27,257 bases of DNA, from positions 1 to 27,257 of the IMG/VR virus record IMGVR_UViG_3300020439_000059; one strand, written 5' to 3'. This DNA is from a virus. The position numbers and the translations under genes are program-made. Positions 8,149 through 14,414 of this stretch are shown here, piece by piece. The notes beneath the pieces are model-generated. The model had not been told where the DNA came from and searched no databases. It saw nothing but the letters and a program-made list of their open reading frames with translations. The first letter of the stretch is position 1, and each line of letters starts with the position of its first letter.

Positions 8149-8158
8149 TATAAATATA
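8149..8158 (-). promoter_or_regulatory. candidate late promoter motif TATATTTATA
   Basis: Exact 10-mer TATATTTATA on the minus strand in the gap between the 623-aa gene and the 131-aa gene, 32 nt before the latter's start. No TTTG box stands 20 nt upstream, which sets it apart from P1-P5. Confidence 0.45.
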
Positions 8159-8171
8159 ATATATAAAAAGA

Positions 8172-10043
8172 TTAATTAGATTCTACCTCTTCAATATCTT
8201 TTTTGAATTTTTCCAAAGAATCAGAATCCCATTCATCAGTATTGAATGTTCCCATCTTTAGAGCATGTGCCATAAACGGAGTTTGTAACATTTCCATAGT
8301 AGGTGAAGCTCCTATACCTCTGGCTCTACCTTGTAATTTAAATAAAGGAAATTTTTTATTTGATTCATGTCTAAATAAAATTTCACCTGAATCATAATCG
8401 ATTTCAATCGAATCTGAAATGAATTGTTCTAACTCAGAATATTCTTTGTTACCATCTCTTACTTCTTGTATCTGTTCTTGTAACATAGATTGGAAATTAG
8501 AACCAAACAAACTTACTAATGTTTGTTCATTTAATACAGCCCCATCTGGCTCTATACCATACATTGTTTGGAATCCATCTACACCACCTTCTTTTACCCT
8601 TTGATTTAATCCTAATGTTTCGGATATATGCATTGATTTTATGATGTGTTTATTCATACCATTTTTAGCTTCTGTATCACTATTCAATACATCAAATGTT
8701 CTTTGTGTTAATGCAGCTTCAGATTCTCTCAGATGGTCATATTCCTCTTTGTGATAAGCTTGTGTTAGTTTAGCTATTACCTTTTGGTCATATTTACTCA
8801 TATTACCATTAACGAGTCTTTCATATAATGATTTTGGATTTTCTAAAATTCTAAAATAAGTTGGTTGATTAGAACCACCAAAATATTTTTTCATTATTGC
8901 CTCATCATTTTTAAGTTTTTCAAAATCTTCTCTAATAACATCTTCAGTAATAGTACCTCCAACAAATTTGAATCTTTCGGTTAAATCATCATCATATGCT
9001 TTAATTGACATTGCTTCAGATAATCTTGTATGTGATTCTTCACCCATTTGTGATTTTAAATCACTTAATAATAATTCAGATTGTTTTTTCCATCCACCAT
9101 TATTTAAAAATACTTTGCCATCTTTTTTAAGAGATAATCCTAAGTTTTTACCATCTTTAGTTCTTACAAACATATCAGATGAAGTTTCTAAGTTAGGGTC
9201 TACTCCTATAGACATTCTACCAGCATCAGTATCCCATGCAACAGTTTCGATATTTTCTGTACCAATCGTTTCATCAATCTTTTTGATTGAAGCTATTGTT
9301 GCTCCTACCCATTTTTTACCTACTTTAGAATTTAATATGTGGTCATCAGAATTTACTAATTTAGTGAACTCAGCTTCGATTTCATCTAATGATTTACCTT
9401 CTTGTATTAATCTTAAACCTTTATGAACCATAGCTTCACCAGCTCTTGATTCTGCAGTACCAGCCCCTACATTTTGTGTTTCACCAGCTTTTGTTCTTTG
9501 AGCTTGAGCTTTGGCTTCTGTTTTGGTCATCATAAGAGACTTATCAGCTGAGTTATGGTCTATTTTGGTTTTTTCTTCTTTGGGTAATCCTTCAAACCTT
9601 TTTAGCTTTTCATCTCTAGTTTCTTTTGTTTTATCTGCTTCTTTTTCTTTTTTCTTATCTTTAGTATAATCAAAATCCTTTGATGTTAATTTTGTTGATT
9701 GATTTTCAGGTTCTTCATTACCATCCTTATCAACTTTTACCAACTTACCATCAACATTTTTGTGAGTTACACCCTTACCATCTTCTTTTCCATATCCTTT
9801 ACCTAACCATTTAAGACCCATTTTTTCGGCTCTTTCTTTTTCTCTATCATCTAATGGTTTTTCTTCCTCTTCTTTCAGTAAGTTTTTGATTAGTTCGTAT
9901 TTGATATCAGCCAATCCCCACTCAGTAAGTATCTCACTCAATATTGTTATGTGTTGTGGTTTACTAAAATCAGGATATCCCTCCTCAGAGCGATATCTTA
10001 ATTCTAATAATATATCTTCAAAAAATTGGTTGTTATCAGCCAT
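8172..10043 (-). CDS. large protein of unknown function with possible PD-(D/E)XK-like core
   Basis: A 623-aa protein in at least three parts. Residues 1-58 form a compact segment (LRYRSEEGYPDFSKPQHITIL, EILTEWG, ELIKNLL) that resembles an N-terminal module seen on diverse large phage proteins, perhaps a docking domain. Residues about 60-195 are highly charged and lysine/glutamate-rich and look disordered or coiled. From about 200 on the protein is folded: helix GEAMVHKGL with E203, SSDMFVRT with D290, and LGLSLKK with K306, an arrangement like E-x(n)-D-x(n)-SxK in degenerate PD-(D/E)XK nucleases. The remaining 300 residues are helical with no motif I recognise. The near-motif CATATTTATA ends 3 nt before the ATG. 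It may be a late or virion protein. The nuclease idea is weak. Confidence 0.6.
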   Translation of the reverse strand: MADNNQFFEDILLELRYRSEEGYPDFSKPQHITILSEILTEWGLADIKYELIKNLLKEEEEKPLDDREKERAEKMGLKWLGKGYGKEDGKGVTHKNVDGKLVKVDKDGNEEPENQSTKLTSKDFDYTKDKKKEKEADKTKETRDEKLKRFEGLPKEEKTKIDHNSADKSLMMTKTEAKAQAQRTKAGETQNVGAGTAESRAGEAMVHKGLRLIQEGKSLDEIEAEFTKLVNSDDHILNSKVGKKWVGATIASIKKIDETIGTENIETVAWDTDAGRMSIGVDPNLETSSDMFVRTKDGKNLGLSLKKDGKVFLNNGGWKKQSELLLSDLKSQMGEESHTRLSEAMSIKAYDDDLTERFKFVGGTITEDVIREDFEKLKNDEAIMKKYFGGSNQPTYFRILENPKSLYERLVNGNMSKYDQKVIAKLTQAYHKEEYDHLRESEAALTQRTFDVLNSDTEAKNGMNKHIIKSMHISETLGLNQRVKEGGVDGFQTMYGIEPDGAVLNEQTLVSLFGSNFQSMLQEQIQEVRDGNKEYSELEQFISDSIEIDYDSGEILFRHESNKKFPLFKLQGRARGIGASPTMEMLQTPFMAHALKMGTFNTDEWDSDSLEKFKKDIEEVESN

Positions 10044-10046
10044 ATC

Positions 10047-10056
10047 TATAAATATG
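10047..10056 (-). promoter_or_regulatory. near-match to late motif (CATATTTATA)
   Basis: Minus-strand CATATTTATA, 9 of 10 to the TATATTTATA motif, ending 3 nt before the ATG of the 623-aa gene. If used, the transcript would start at or just after the ATG and be leaderless, so it may equally be a chance AT-rich gap. Confidence 0.25.
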
Positions 10057-10057
10057 A

Positions 10058-10675
10058 TTAAAAGAGAGTTTTCTCTCTTCTAACCTCACATTGTATTTCG
10101 TAATCACTCCAATGTTTAGTTGGGACAGAGTTAGGAAAATAGAAACATTCTTTTCTTCCATTAGGAAAAGTTATATGTTTCCAATATCCACTTGGTACAT
10201 GCCCACCAGTCGGTAAAATCAAATACCCATCTTTAAATTCTAAAACCACTCTAACTTTTAACGTACCGAATTCTTTAGCCCAAATTCTTTCTTGAGCTTC
10301 CAACTCTCTCCATGCTCCTCTGTTTAGTTTATCAAATTGTAAGGAACAATTTAAATATGAGAATGTTGTTTTTAGGTTTTCCTTAGTATCGGTAAAAGCA
10401 GCGGCTGGTGCCATATGCCCTTTATCCCAAACGTTATTTCTATAATCATTATTATCTGATGTGTGAACACCTTTAGGTACATAAAAATCCATACTACCTC
10501 TGTCGAATTTTTTAGTTATATTTCTTACATTATACTCTACCCAATTAGGTTGTTCTAATACCTCATTGTACGAAACACTAAATACATCATTTTTGATTCG
10601 TACATCCGTTCTGTTTTGCGCTTCTAAAAATCCTACACTTAATAGTAGGTACAAGCTTATTAAAAATTTATTCAT
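10058..10675 (-). CDS. secreted DNA/RNA non-specific endonuclease (NucA/Serratia type)
   Basis: A 205-aa beta-beta-alpha-metal nuclease that cuts single- and double-stranded DNA and RNA. Residues 1-20 are a clear signal peptide (one Lys, a Leu-rich core, ending LEAQ), so export to the periplasm or outside is expected. The active site is complete: DKGH with general base H87 (D84-H87), metal ligand N118 (KLNRGAW), and E126 eight residues later, the same N-to-E spacing as in Serratia nuclease (N119/E127). A small-domain strand pattern (YLILPTGGHVPSGYWK) follows. An exported nuclease is unusual in a replication/accessory block of a T4-like phage, and the Bacteroidota-like signal peptide suggests capture from a host. 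It is followed 14 nt later by the 623-aa gene. Periplasmic digestion of incoming or host DNA and RNA is plausible. Confidence 0.85.
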   Translation of the reverse strand: MNKFLISLYLLLSVGFLEAQNRTDVRIKNDVFSVSYNEVLEQPNWVEYNVRNITKKFDRGSMDFYVPKGVHTSDNNDYRNNVWDKGHMAPAAAFTDTKENLKTTFSYLNCSLQFDKLNRGAWRELEAQERIWAKEFGTLKVRVVLEFKDGYLILPTGGHVPSGYWKHITFPNGRKECFYFPNSVPTKHWSDYEIQCEVRREKTLF

Positions 10676-10678
10676 ATA

Positions 10679-10688
10679 TATAAATATT
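10679..10688 (-). promoter_or_regulatory. near-match to late motif (AATATTTATA)
   Basis: Minus-strand AATATTTATA, 9 of 10 to the proposed late motif, overlapping the polymerase stop codon at 10687 and ending 3 nt before the nuclease ATG. As with the site at 10047, use would give a leaderless transcript. Confidence 0.25.
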
Positions 10689-11943
10689 AAAGTTCTGAGT
10701 AATCATTACCAAACTCAACTTTAGTAGGAAATCCAAAACTTTCGAGAACGGATTTCACTTCCTTCACTACATCTTTTTCCTCAGGTGAAAACTCAAATAA
10801 GAATGAATCATAAGTGTACAGAATCGGAAGAGGTAATCCCTTATCCTTCAGTTTTTTCATTGCTTCAATGTTAAACTCTGTTTCTGTCGCTTGAAGGAGA
10901 TAATTAAAGTACTTCTGAGCCGTTGGTTGTTCAATCCATCCCAATGGTATCCTTCTACCTTTAGGTGTCGTTAGGTAACCTCTATTGATAGATTCTTCGT
11001 GCATCTTTCTAATATACGAATCAACCTTATCAAAGAATGGTATCTTTCTATCTTCATCACTCACACCACCATATAAGATTCTAAATGTTCTACCTTTACT
11101 CTCATCATACGAACAACCATATTGGTCTGCTAACCATTGGTGAACCGATGTATCGGGCAACTTATAACCAATCATCTTACCAATCAATCTAACGTGATAG
11201 GCATCGTAATCGAATTGTACGAATGATTTACCTTCTTTTGGAACGAATATCTTTCTACTACCATCCTTCTTATTAAGAGCGGAGTAATTAATCCCTAAGT
11301 GTCTGTTCGAAGGTCTGCTCGTTATTGTGTATGGGTTGTACTCCGTAAAGGCTCGAGAGAACCAAAGTGATTTCTTATTATCTTTCCACTTATCAAAAAA
11401 TTTTTCCCTATCGACCCGAATCCCCAATCGTTCTACATCTGAAAGGATAGGAATCATAGTATCATCAATCCAATCAATAGTAGGTCTAAGATTACCGAAG
11501 TCATTAGAGATATCTCCTAATACTTCCATAAACTTCATTATAGGGATTGATTTACCTAAACCATCCCTCATACCCAATCGGTGGTAAAAGTTCGTTAGAG
11601 CTTCTAATTTCTCACCAAAAGGATATAATTTATTTTCATTAAAGAAAAGGGAGGTTTGTATATCTTTTTGATTTTGTATTTTTAAATCAGTTTGTAGTAA
11701 TGCTTTTTTGTTCCAAATCCATTTTGTTTGTTTTGATTCGGATAAATCTATTTCTATAGGTTCACAATCGTTGTGATTAAATGGAAGTACAAAATCTAAG
11801 TTTTTGAATCTTACATATAAAAAAGAAACATCACAAGTCATTGGATGTCTTTCTAAATCTTCCCAAATCGGAATAACTATAGATTCTTCGTTATTCCAAT
11901 ACTCTAAGAATTGGTCTTTCTCTATTTTACTTTCTACTATCAA
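10687..11943 (-). CDS. divergent family A (Pol I-like) DNA polymerase
   Basis: A 418-aa protein whose residues about 155-418 follow the palm-fingers layout of family A polymerases: ERLGIRVDRE (palm entry), TSRPSNRHLGINYS (as in the thumb-palm SS/NLQN region), motif A FVQFDYDAYHVRL (D245, R252), motif B with K283, F287 and Y291 in the K-x3-F-x3-Y spacing, GYLTTPKGRRIPL, NYLLQATETEFNIEAM, and motif C YTYDSFLFEF (D379). Both catalytic aspartates are kept. Compared with E. coli Pol I, steric-gate E710 is His250, R754 is Tyr279 and E883 is Ser380. The N-terminal 150 residues match no exonuclease motif and may be a degraded domain. The start is uncertain: position 11943 is TTG, overlapping the DUF4385 gene by 17 nt. 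With gp43 nearby, this is probably an accessory or repair polymerase. Confidence 0.75.
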   Translation of the reverse strand: MIVESKIEKDQFLEYWNNEESIVIPIWEDLERHPMTCDVSFLYVRFKNLDFVLPFNHNDCEPIEIDLSESKQTKWIWNKKALLQTDLKIQNQKDIQTSLFFNENKLYPFGEKLEALTNFYHRLGMRDGLGKSIPIMKFMEVLGDISNDFGNLRPTIDWIDDTMIPILSDVERLGIRVDREKFFDKWKDNKKSLWFSRAFTEYNPYTITSRPSNRHLGINYSALNKKDGSRKIFVPKEGKSFVQFDYDAYHVRLIGKMIGYKLPDTSVHQWLADQYGCSYDESKGRTFRILYGGVSDEDRKIPFFDKVDSYIRKMHEESINRGYLTTPKGRRIPLGWIEQPTAQKYFNYLLQATETEFNIEAMKKLKDKGLPLPILYTYDSFLFEFSPEEKDVVKEVKSVLESFGFPTKVEFGNDYSEL

Positions 11944-12418
11944 TCTTAAATTGTTCTTTCATTTTTAAATACCCACCATGCATTCTTGCTTTCTTCCAAT
12001 ATCTTTTGAATATATCTGCTGATTGTGCTTTCTCTGATGTATCCCAATCCTCTTCTTGTGGTAGAACTTTCCACTTGCCAAATTGTTTTATCCATTTAGT
12101 ACCTGATTTGTGATTTGCGTATCTCCTACTACGAGTGAATCCCATATGAAGATATTTCTTAGCCATATCTGCTCCTACAAAATCACCTTCTAATAAGTAT
12201 TTGATAAACATCTTATAAATAGTTTCAGCAGATTTTTGTGCAACATTGGGTGTTTTAAATCTCCAATGTTTACCAATCTCTGATTTATAAGGTTCACATA
12301 CTAATACACCTTGCTGTCCTCTACCTATCTTATATAAGTGAGGATTTTTCCTATAATCAATATCAGATTTCCAATGATATTGTTTTTCATCGAAATCTAC
12401 ATAAGATGGTTGCATCAT
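11927..12418 (-). CDS. DUF4385 family protein
   Basis: A 163-aa protein matching the DUF4385 pattern: HWKSDIDYRKNPHLYKIGRGQQGV near the N-terminus, EPYKSEIGKHWRFKTP, then AETIYKMFIKY, DMAKKYLHMGFTRSRRYANH and a basic C-terminus. The family occurs in bacteria and phages without a known activity; the many aromatic and basic residues would suit nucleic-acid binding, which is only an inference. Two adjacent ATGs begin the ORF (12418 and 12415). Promoter P3 ends directly at them, so the transcript is probably leaderless. It overlaps the polymerase gene, so the two form one unit. Confidence 0.75.
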   Translation of the reverse strand: MMQPSYVDFDEKQYHWKSDIDYRKNPHLYKIGRGQQGVLVCEPYKSEIGKHWRFKTPNVAQKSAETIYKMFIKYLLEGDFVGADMAKKYLHMGFTRSRRYANHKSGTKWIKQFGKWKVLPQEEDWDTSEKAQSADIFKRYWKKARMHGGYLKMKEQFKIDSRK

Positions 12419-12419
12419 A

Positions 12420-12451
12420 CTAATATACGAAAAATATTTTAATTATCCAAA
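12420..12451 (-). promoter_or_regulatory. Bacteroidota-type promoter P3 abutting a start codon
   Basis: Minus strand: TTTG (12448-12451), 20-nt spacer ending ATTTTTCG, TATATTAG (12420-12427). Its -33 box lies inside the end of the upstream 79-aa gene. The second box ends one base before the first ATG of the DUF4385 gene, so the start of transcription should fall on or next to the start codon. Confidence 0.7.
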
Positions 12452-12682
12452 TCTTTTATCAGAAATTTCATAATTGTAAAGTGTTCCGCAATCATCATCT
12501 TCATCTACAATATTTTCTGTAATTGTTAAATAATCTGGTAATAGTTTTTTTAATCCATCTAAATTAACAGATTTCCAATAACCAAATCTAATCGTTAAGG
12601 CATTCGTATCATATCCGATTTCAAAATCAGATGAACCATACCATTTTCTAATTTCTTTAAATTTTTTATATCCTATTCTCAT
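12443..12682 (-). CDS. small protein of unknown function
   Basis: A 79-aa ORF, MRIGYKKFKEIRKWYGSS followed by DTNALTIRFGYWKSV and an acidic C-terminal part (NIVDEDDDCGTLYNYE). The alternating hydrophobic pattern suggests a small mixed alpha-beta domain. No family is recognised. It starts 1 nt after the upstream stop and ends over promoter P3, so it closes the three-gene unit begun at P4. Confidence 0.6.
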   Translation of the reverse strand: MRIGYKKFKEIRKWYGSSDFEIGYDTNALTIRFGYWKSVNLDGLKKLLPDYLTITENIVDEDDDCGTLYNYEISDKRFG

Positions 12683-12683
12683 A

Positions 12684-13004
12684 TTAATAACCTACAAATT
12701 CATACATAACGGGTTCTACCAATCCTTGCTTAACTGCGTATGGATATTCTTCATTTAACCAATAGTTCTGAACATTGTGAACTTCATCGTGAACATCTGC
12801 GTAAAGGTCATCGATACTATATCCATCACCATATTTGATACCACCACAAAGAACCATCAGTTCATTGAGTTTATCGAAATCGTTCTGATACTTAACAATC
12901 GATTCAACGATGTTATGTTTCATAATATTAGCCACCTCATCATTGTAATCATACATTTCTTTTGACCAGGGTTTTGTTACTTTAGGTTTTATTAGTACAT
13001 TCAT
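12684..13004 (-). CDS. small acidic protein of unknown function
   Basis: A 106-aa acidic, aromatic-rich protein (ADVHDEVHNVQNYWLNEEYPYAV), mostly helical, with no recognisable motif. It lies 10 nt after the LPD29-like gene and 1 nt before the next one, so it belongs to that unit. The HDEVH stretch is not enough to call a metal enzyme. Confidence 0.6.
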   Translation of the reverse strand: MNVLIKPKVTKPWSKEMYDYNDEVANIMKHNIVESIVKYQNDFDKLNELMVLCGGIKYGDGYSIDDLYADVHDEVHNVQNYWLNEEYPYAVKQGLVEPVMYEFVGY

Positions 13005-13014
13005 ATTTTATATT

Positions 13015-13617
13015 TTATTCACAACCCATTATAGAGTCGATGTTTTTAAGAACTGATTTACTCATAAATTGTTTGTTATATCCTAACCAACCACCATAGT
13101 TGTTAACGATTTTATCAATCCACTCTTTTTCTTCATCAGTTGGATTCATAGTTTTTTCACACCACTCATTCCACTCATTCATCCAGTAGTATTTAGAACC
13201 CCAATTAGGTTTGTTCTCAATAAAGATGTAAGAAGGGAAGTACTTCATTGGAGTACCATTATCAGTAGTAGGTTTATCTTCTCTATCTTCGTACATATCA
13301 ATCATACCATTGAAAGAACCACCTTTTAACATATACTCCCACTCAGATATCTGCTCAAAGATATTTTGGTGAATCGATGAACCATCTTTGTTACACACAT
13401 TCACTCTAACAGAAGAACCACCACTATATACCTCAGAGGTAGAACTCACAACTATATCAGGAAAGTTATTTTTTACAAATTGTTTGATTATTGAAGCAAC
13501 AACTTTAGCTCTCATATAAACATAAGGTTCGTTGTTGTTATAGGAATCATAGCCGATTGATTCCGAAGGGATAAGGAAATCATTTCCTTTAATTGAAATT
13601 TTAACTTTTTTACTCAT
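13015..13617 (-). CDS. LPD29-like domain protein
   Basis: A 200-aa protein. Residues about 35-80 (MRAKVVASIIKQFVKNNFPDI, then SSTSEVYSGGSSVRVNV) match the pattern of the large polyvalent protein-associated domain LPD29: a helix, an FP turn, and the YSGGSS-x-x-V strand. LPD29 is found in polyvalent phage and plasmid proteins and in small stand-alone proteins; its activity is not established to my knowledge. The C-terminal part is rich in Trp, Tyr and Asn (YYWMNEWNEWCEK, NNYGGWLGYNKQF) with no motif I know. It is the first gene after promoter P4 and its palindrome. Confidence 0.55.
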   Translation of the reverse strand: MSKKVKISIKGNDFLIPSESIGYDSYNNNEPYVYMRAKVVASIIKQFVKNNFPDIVVSSTSEVYSGGSSVRVNVCNKDGSSIHQNIFEQISEWEYMLKGGSFNGMIDMYEDREDKPTTDNGTPMKYFPSYIFIENKPNWGSKYYWMNEWNEWCEKTMNPTDEEKEWIDKIVNNYGGWLGYNKQFMSKSVLKNIDSIMGCE

Positions 13618-13641
13618 ACTTTTAAGGTTTAATCTTTAATC

Positions 13642-13656
13642 ATTTACATAGTAAAT
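13642..13656. repeat. palindrome at P4 (possible operator)
   Basis: The sequence atttac-ata-gtaaat is a 6-nt inverted repeat with a 3-nt centre. It overlaps the second promoter box of P4 and the expected transcription start. An identical 15-mer sits at the same place in P5 (14367-14381). Confidence 0.5.
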
Positions 13657-13683
13657 ATACGAAAAATAAATGAGAAATCCAAG
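13652..13683 (-). promoter_or_regulatory. Bacteroidota-type promoter P4
   Basis: Minus strand: CTTG (13680-13683), 20-nt spacer ending ATTTTTCG, TATATTTA (13652-13659). It lies in the 84-nt gap between the phosphatase gene and the LPD29-like gene. Confidence 0.68.
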
Positions 13684-13701
13684 GAAAAAGTGAATTATTT
13701 T

Positions 13702-14160
13702 TTAAAAATTTCCATCAGCAACCTGAAATACATTCAATCCGTTGCTTCTCCACATATCTACTACCTTTTGTCTATCATCAAATACAGCGAATATGTCATC
13801 TTTGTTGGAAAATAAGGAATCTAACCAATTTTGTTTTAAATCATCATCTGGCATAAACTTAAATTGGTTATTATCTGGTCTCATTTTTAGAATATCAAAT
13901 GGTACATCATTATCATCTAACCACTTTTTTGTAACATCTTTAGTGGTTTTTAATCTACCACTAAGAATAATAATTCTAAATCCGTTCTGTTTGAACATCT
14001 GAGCTACTTTGATTACAGGTAAGTTGGGTTTATCTAAATCAATATTCTTTGGGTCAAAGAATATATCCCAATCTATCTTACCATTATCTTTGGTAGATAT
14101 TTTTCTCCTATCATCGATAAGAGCAAGAGTACCATCTAAATCAAAAATTACATTTTTCAT
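13702..14160 (-). CDS. HAD-family 3'-phosphatase, like the C-terminal domain of T4 polynucleotide kinase
   Basis: A 152-aa HAD phosphatase. Motif I is FDLDGTLA (nucleophile D7, acid D9), motif II is the strand IIILSGR, and motif IV is FDDR. The end, VFDDRQKVVDMWRSNGLNVFQVADGNF split around the strand turn, closely parallels the last residues of T4 Pnkp (IDDRTQVVEMW, QVASGDF). In T4 Pnkp this domain removes 3'-phosphates and 2',3'-cyclic phosphates from nicked RNA or DNA. The kinase domain is absent here: the protein starts right at motif I. I place the start at the ATG at 14160, which overlaps the upstream stop as TGATG, and not at the in-frame TTG before it. Confidence 0.78.
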   Translation of the reverse strand: MKNVIFDLDGTLALIDDRRKISTKDNGKIDWDIFFDPKNIDLDKPNLPVIKVAQMFKQNGFRIIILSGRLKTTKDVTKKWLDDNDVPFDILKMRPDNNQFKFMPDDDLKQNWLDSLFSNKDDIFAVFDDRQKVVDMWRSNGLNVFQVADGNF

Positions 14161-14357
14161 CAATCTAACATCATTAATTGTTTATCGATTTTGTTCAAAT
14201 CAGTCATAGCATCTTGTAGAGAGAACCTTACATCATCAGATTTTGGGAAATCTTTTTTCATTTTTCGTAAAGTATCAATCTTATCCAAAGCAACTATCTT
14301 ATCTTTTTGTAGTTGTTTGATTTTATCTTGTTTTATTTTAAAATCTGAAGTCATCAT
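14160..14357 (-). CDS. small coiled-coil-like protein
   Basis: A 65-aa, lysine- and aspartate-rich protein with leucine/isoleucine heptads (KIKQLQKDKIVALDKIDTL), likely one long helix or coiled coil. There is no known family. It is the first gene behind promoter P5 and is joined to the phosphatase gene by TGATG. It may partner the phosphatase, but only position suggests this. Confidence 0.6.
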   Translation of the reverse strand: MMTSDFKIKQDKIKQLQKDKIVALDKIDTLRKMKKDFPKSDDVRFSLQDAMTDLNKIDKQLMMLD

Positions 14358-14366
14358 ATCACAATT

Positions 14367-14381
14367 ATTTACATAGTAAAT
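14367..14381. repeat. palindrome at P5 (possible operator)
   Basis: Same 15-mer atttac-ata-gtaaat as at 13642-13656, again overlapping the second promoter box and the expected start site. Confidence 0.5.
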
Positions 14382-14408
14382 ATACGAAAAATAATTGGAA
14401 TATACAAG
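14377..14408 (-). promoter_or_regulatory. Bacteroidota-type promoter P5
   Basis: Minus strand: CTTG (14405-14408), 20-nt spacer ending ATTTTTCG, TATATTTA (14377-14384). It lies in the gap after the PhyH-like gene and starts the coiled-coil/phosphatase unit. Confidence 0.68.
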
Positions 14409-14414
14409 GATTTT

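Noticed and set aside
8968-9426. 152-codon plus-strand ORF
   Set aside because: It lies entirely antisense to the 623-aa gene, its product is Ser/Asn/Leu-rich as expected from reading AT-rich coding sequence backwards, and no plus-strand promoter or gene is seen anywhere in the window.
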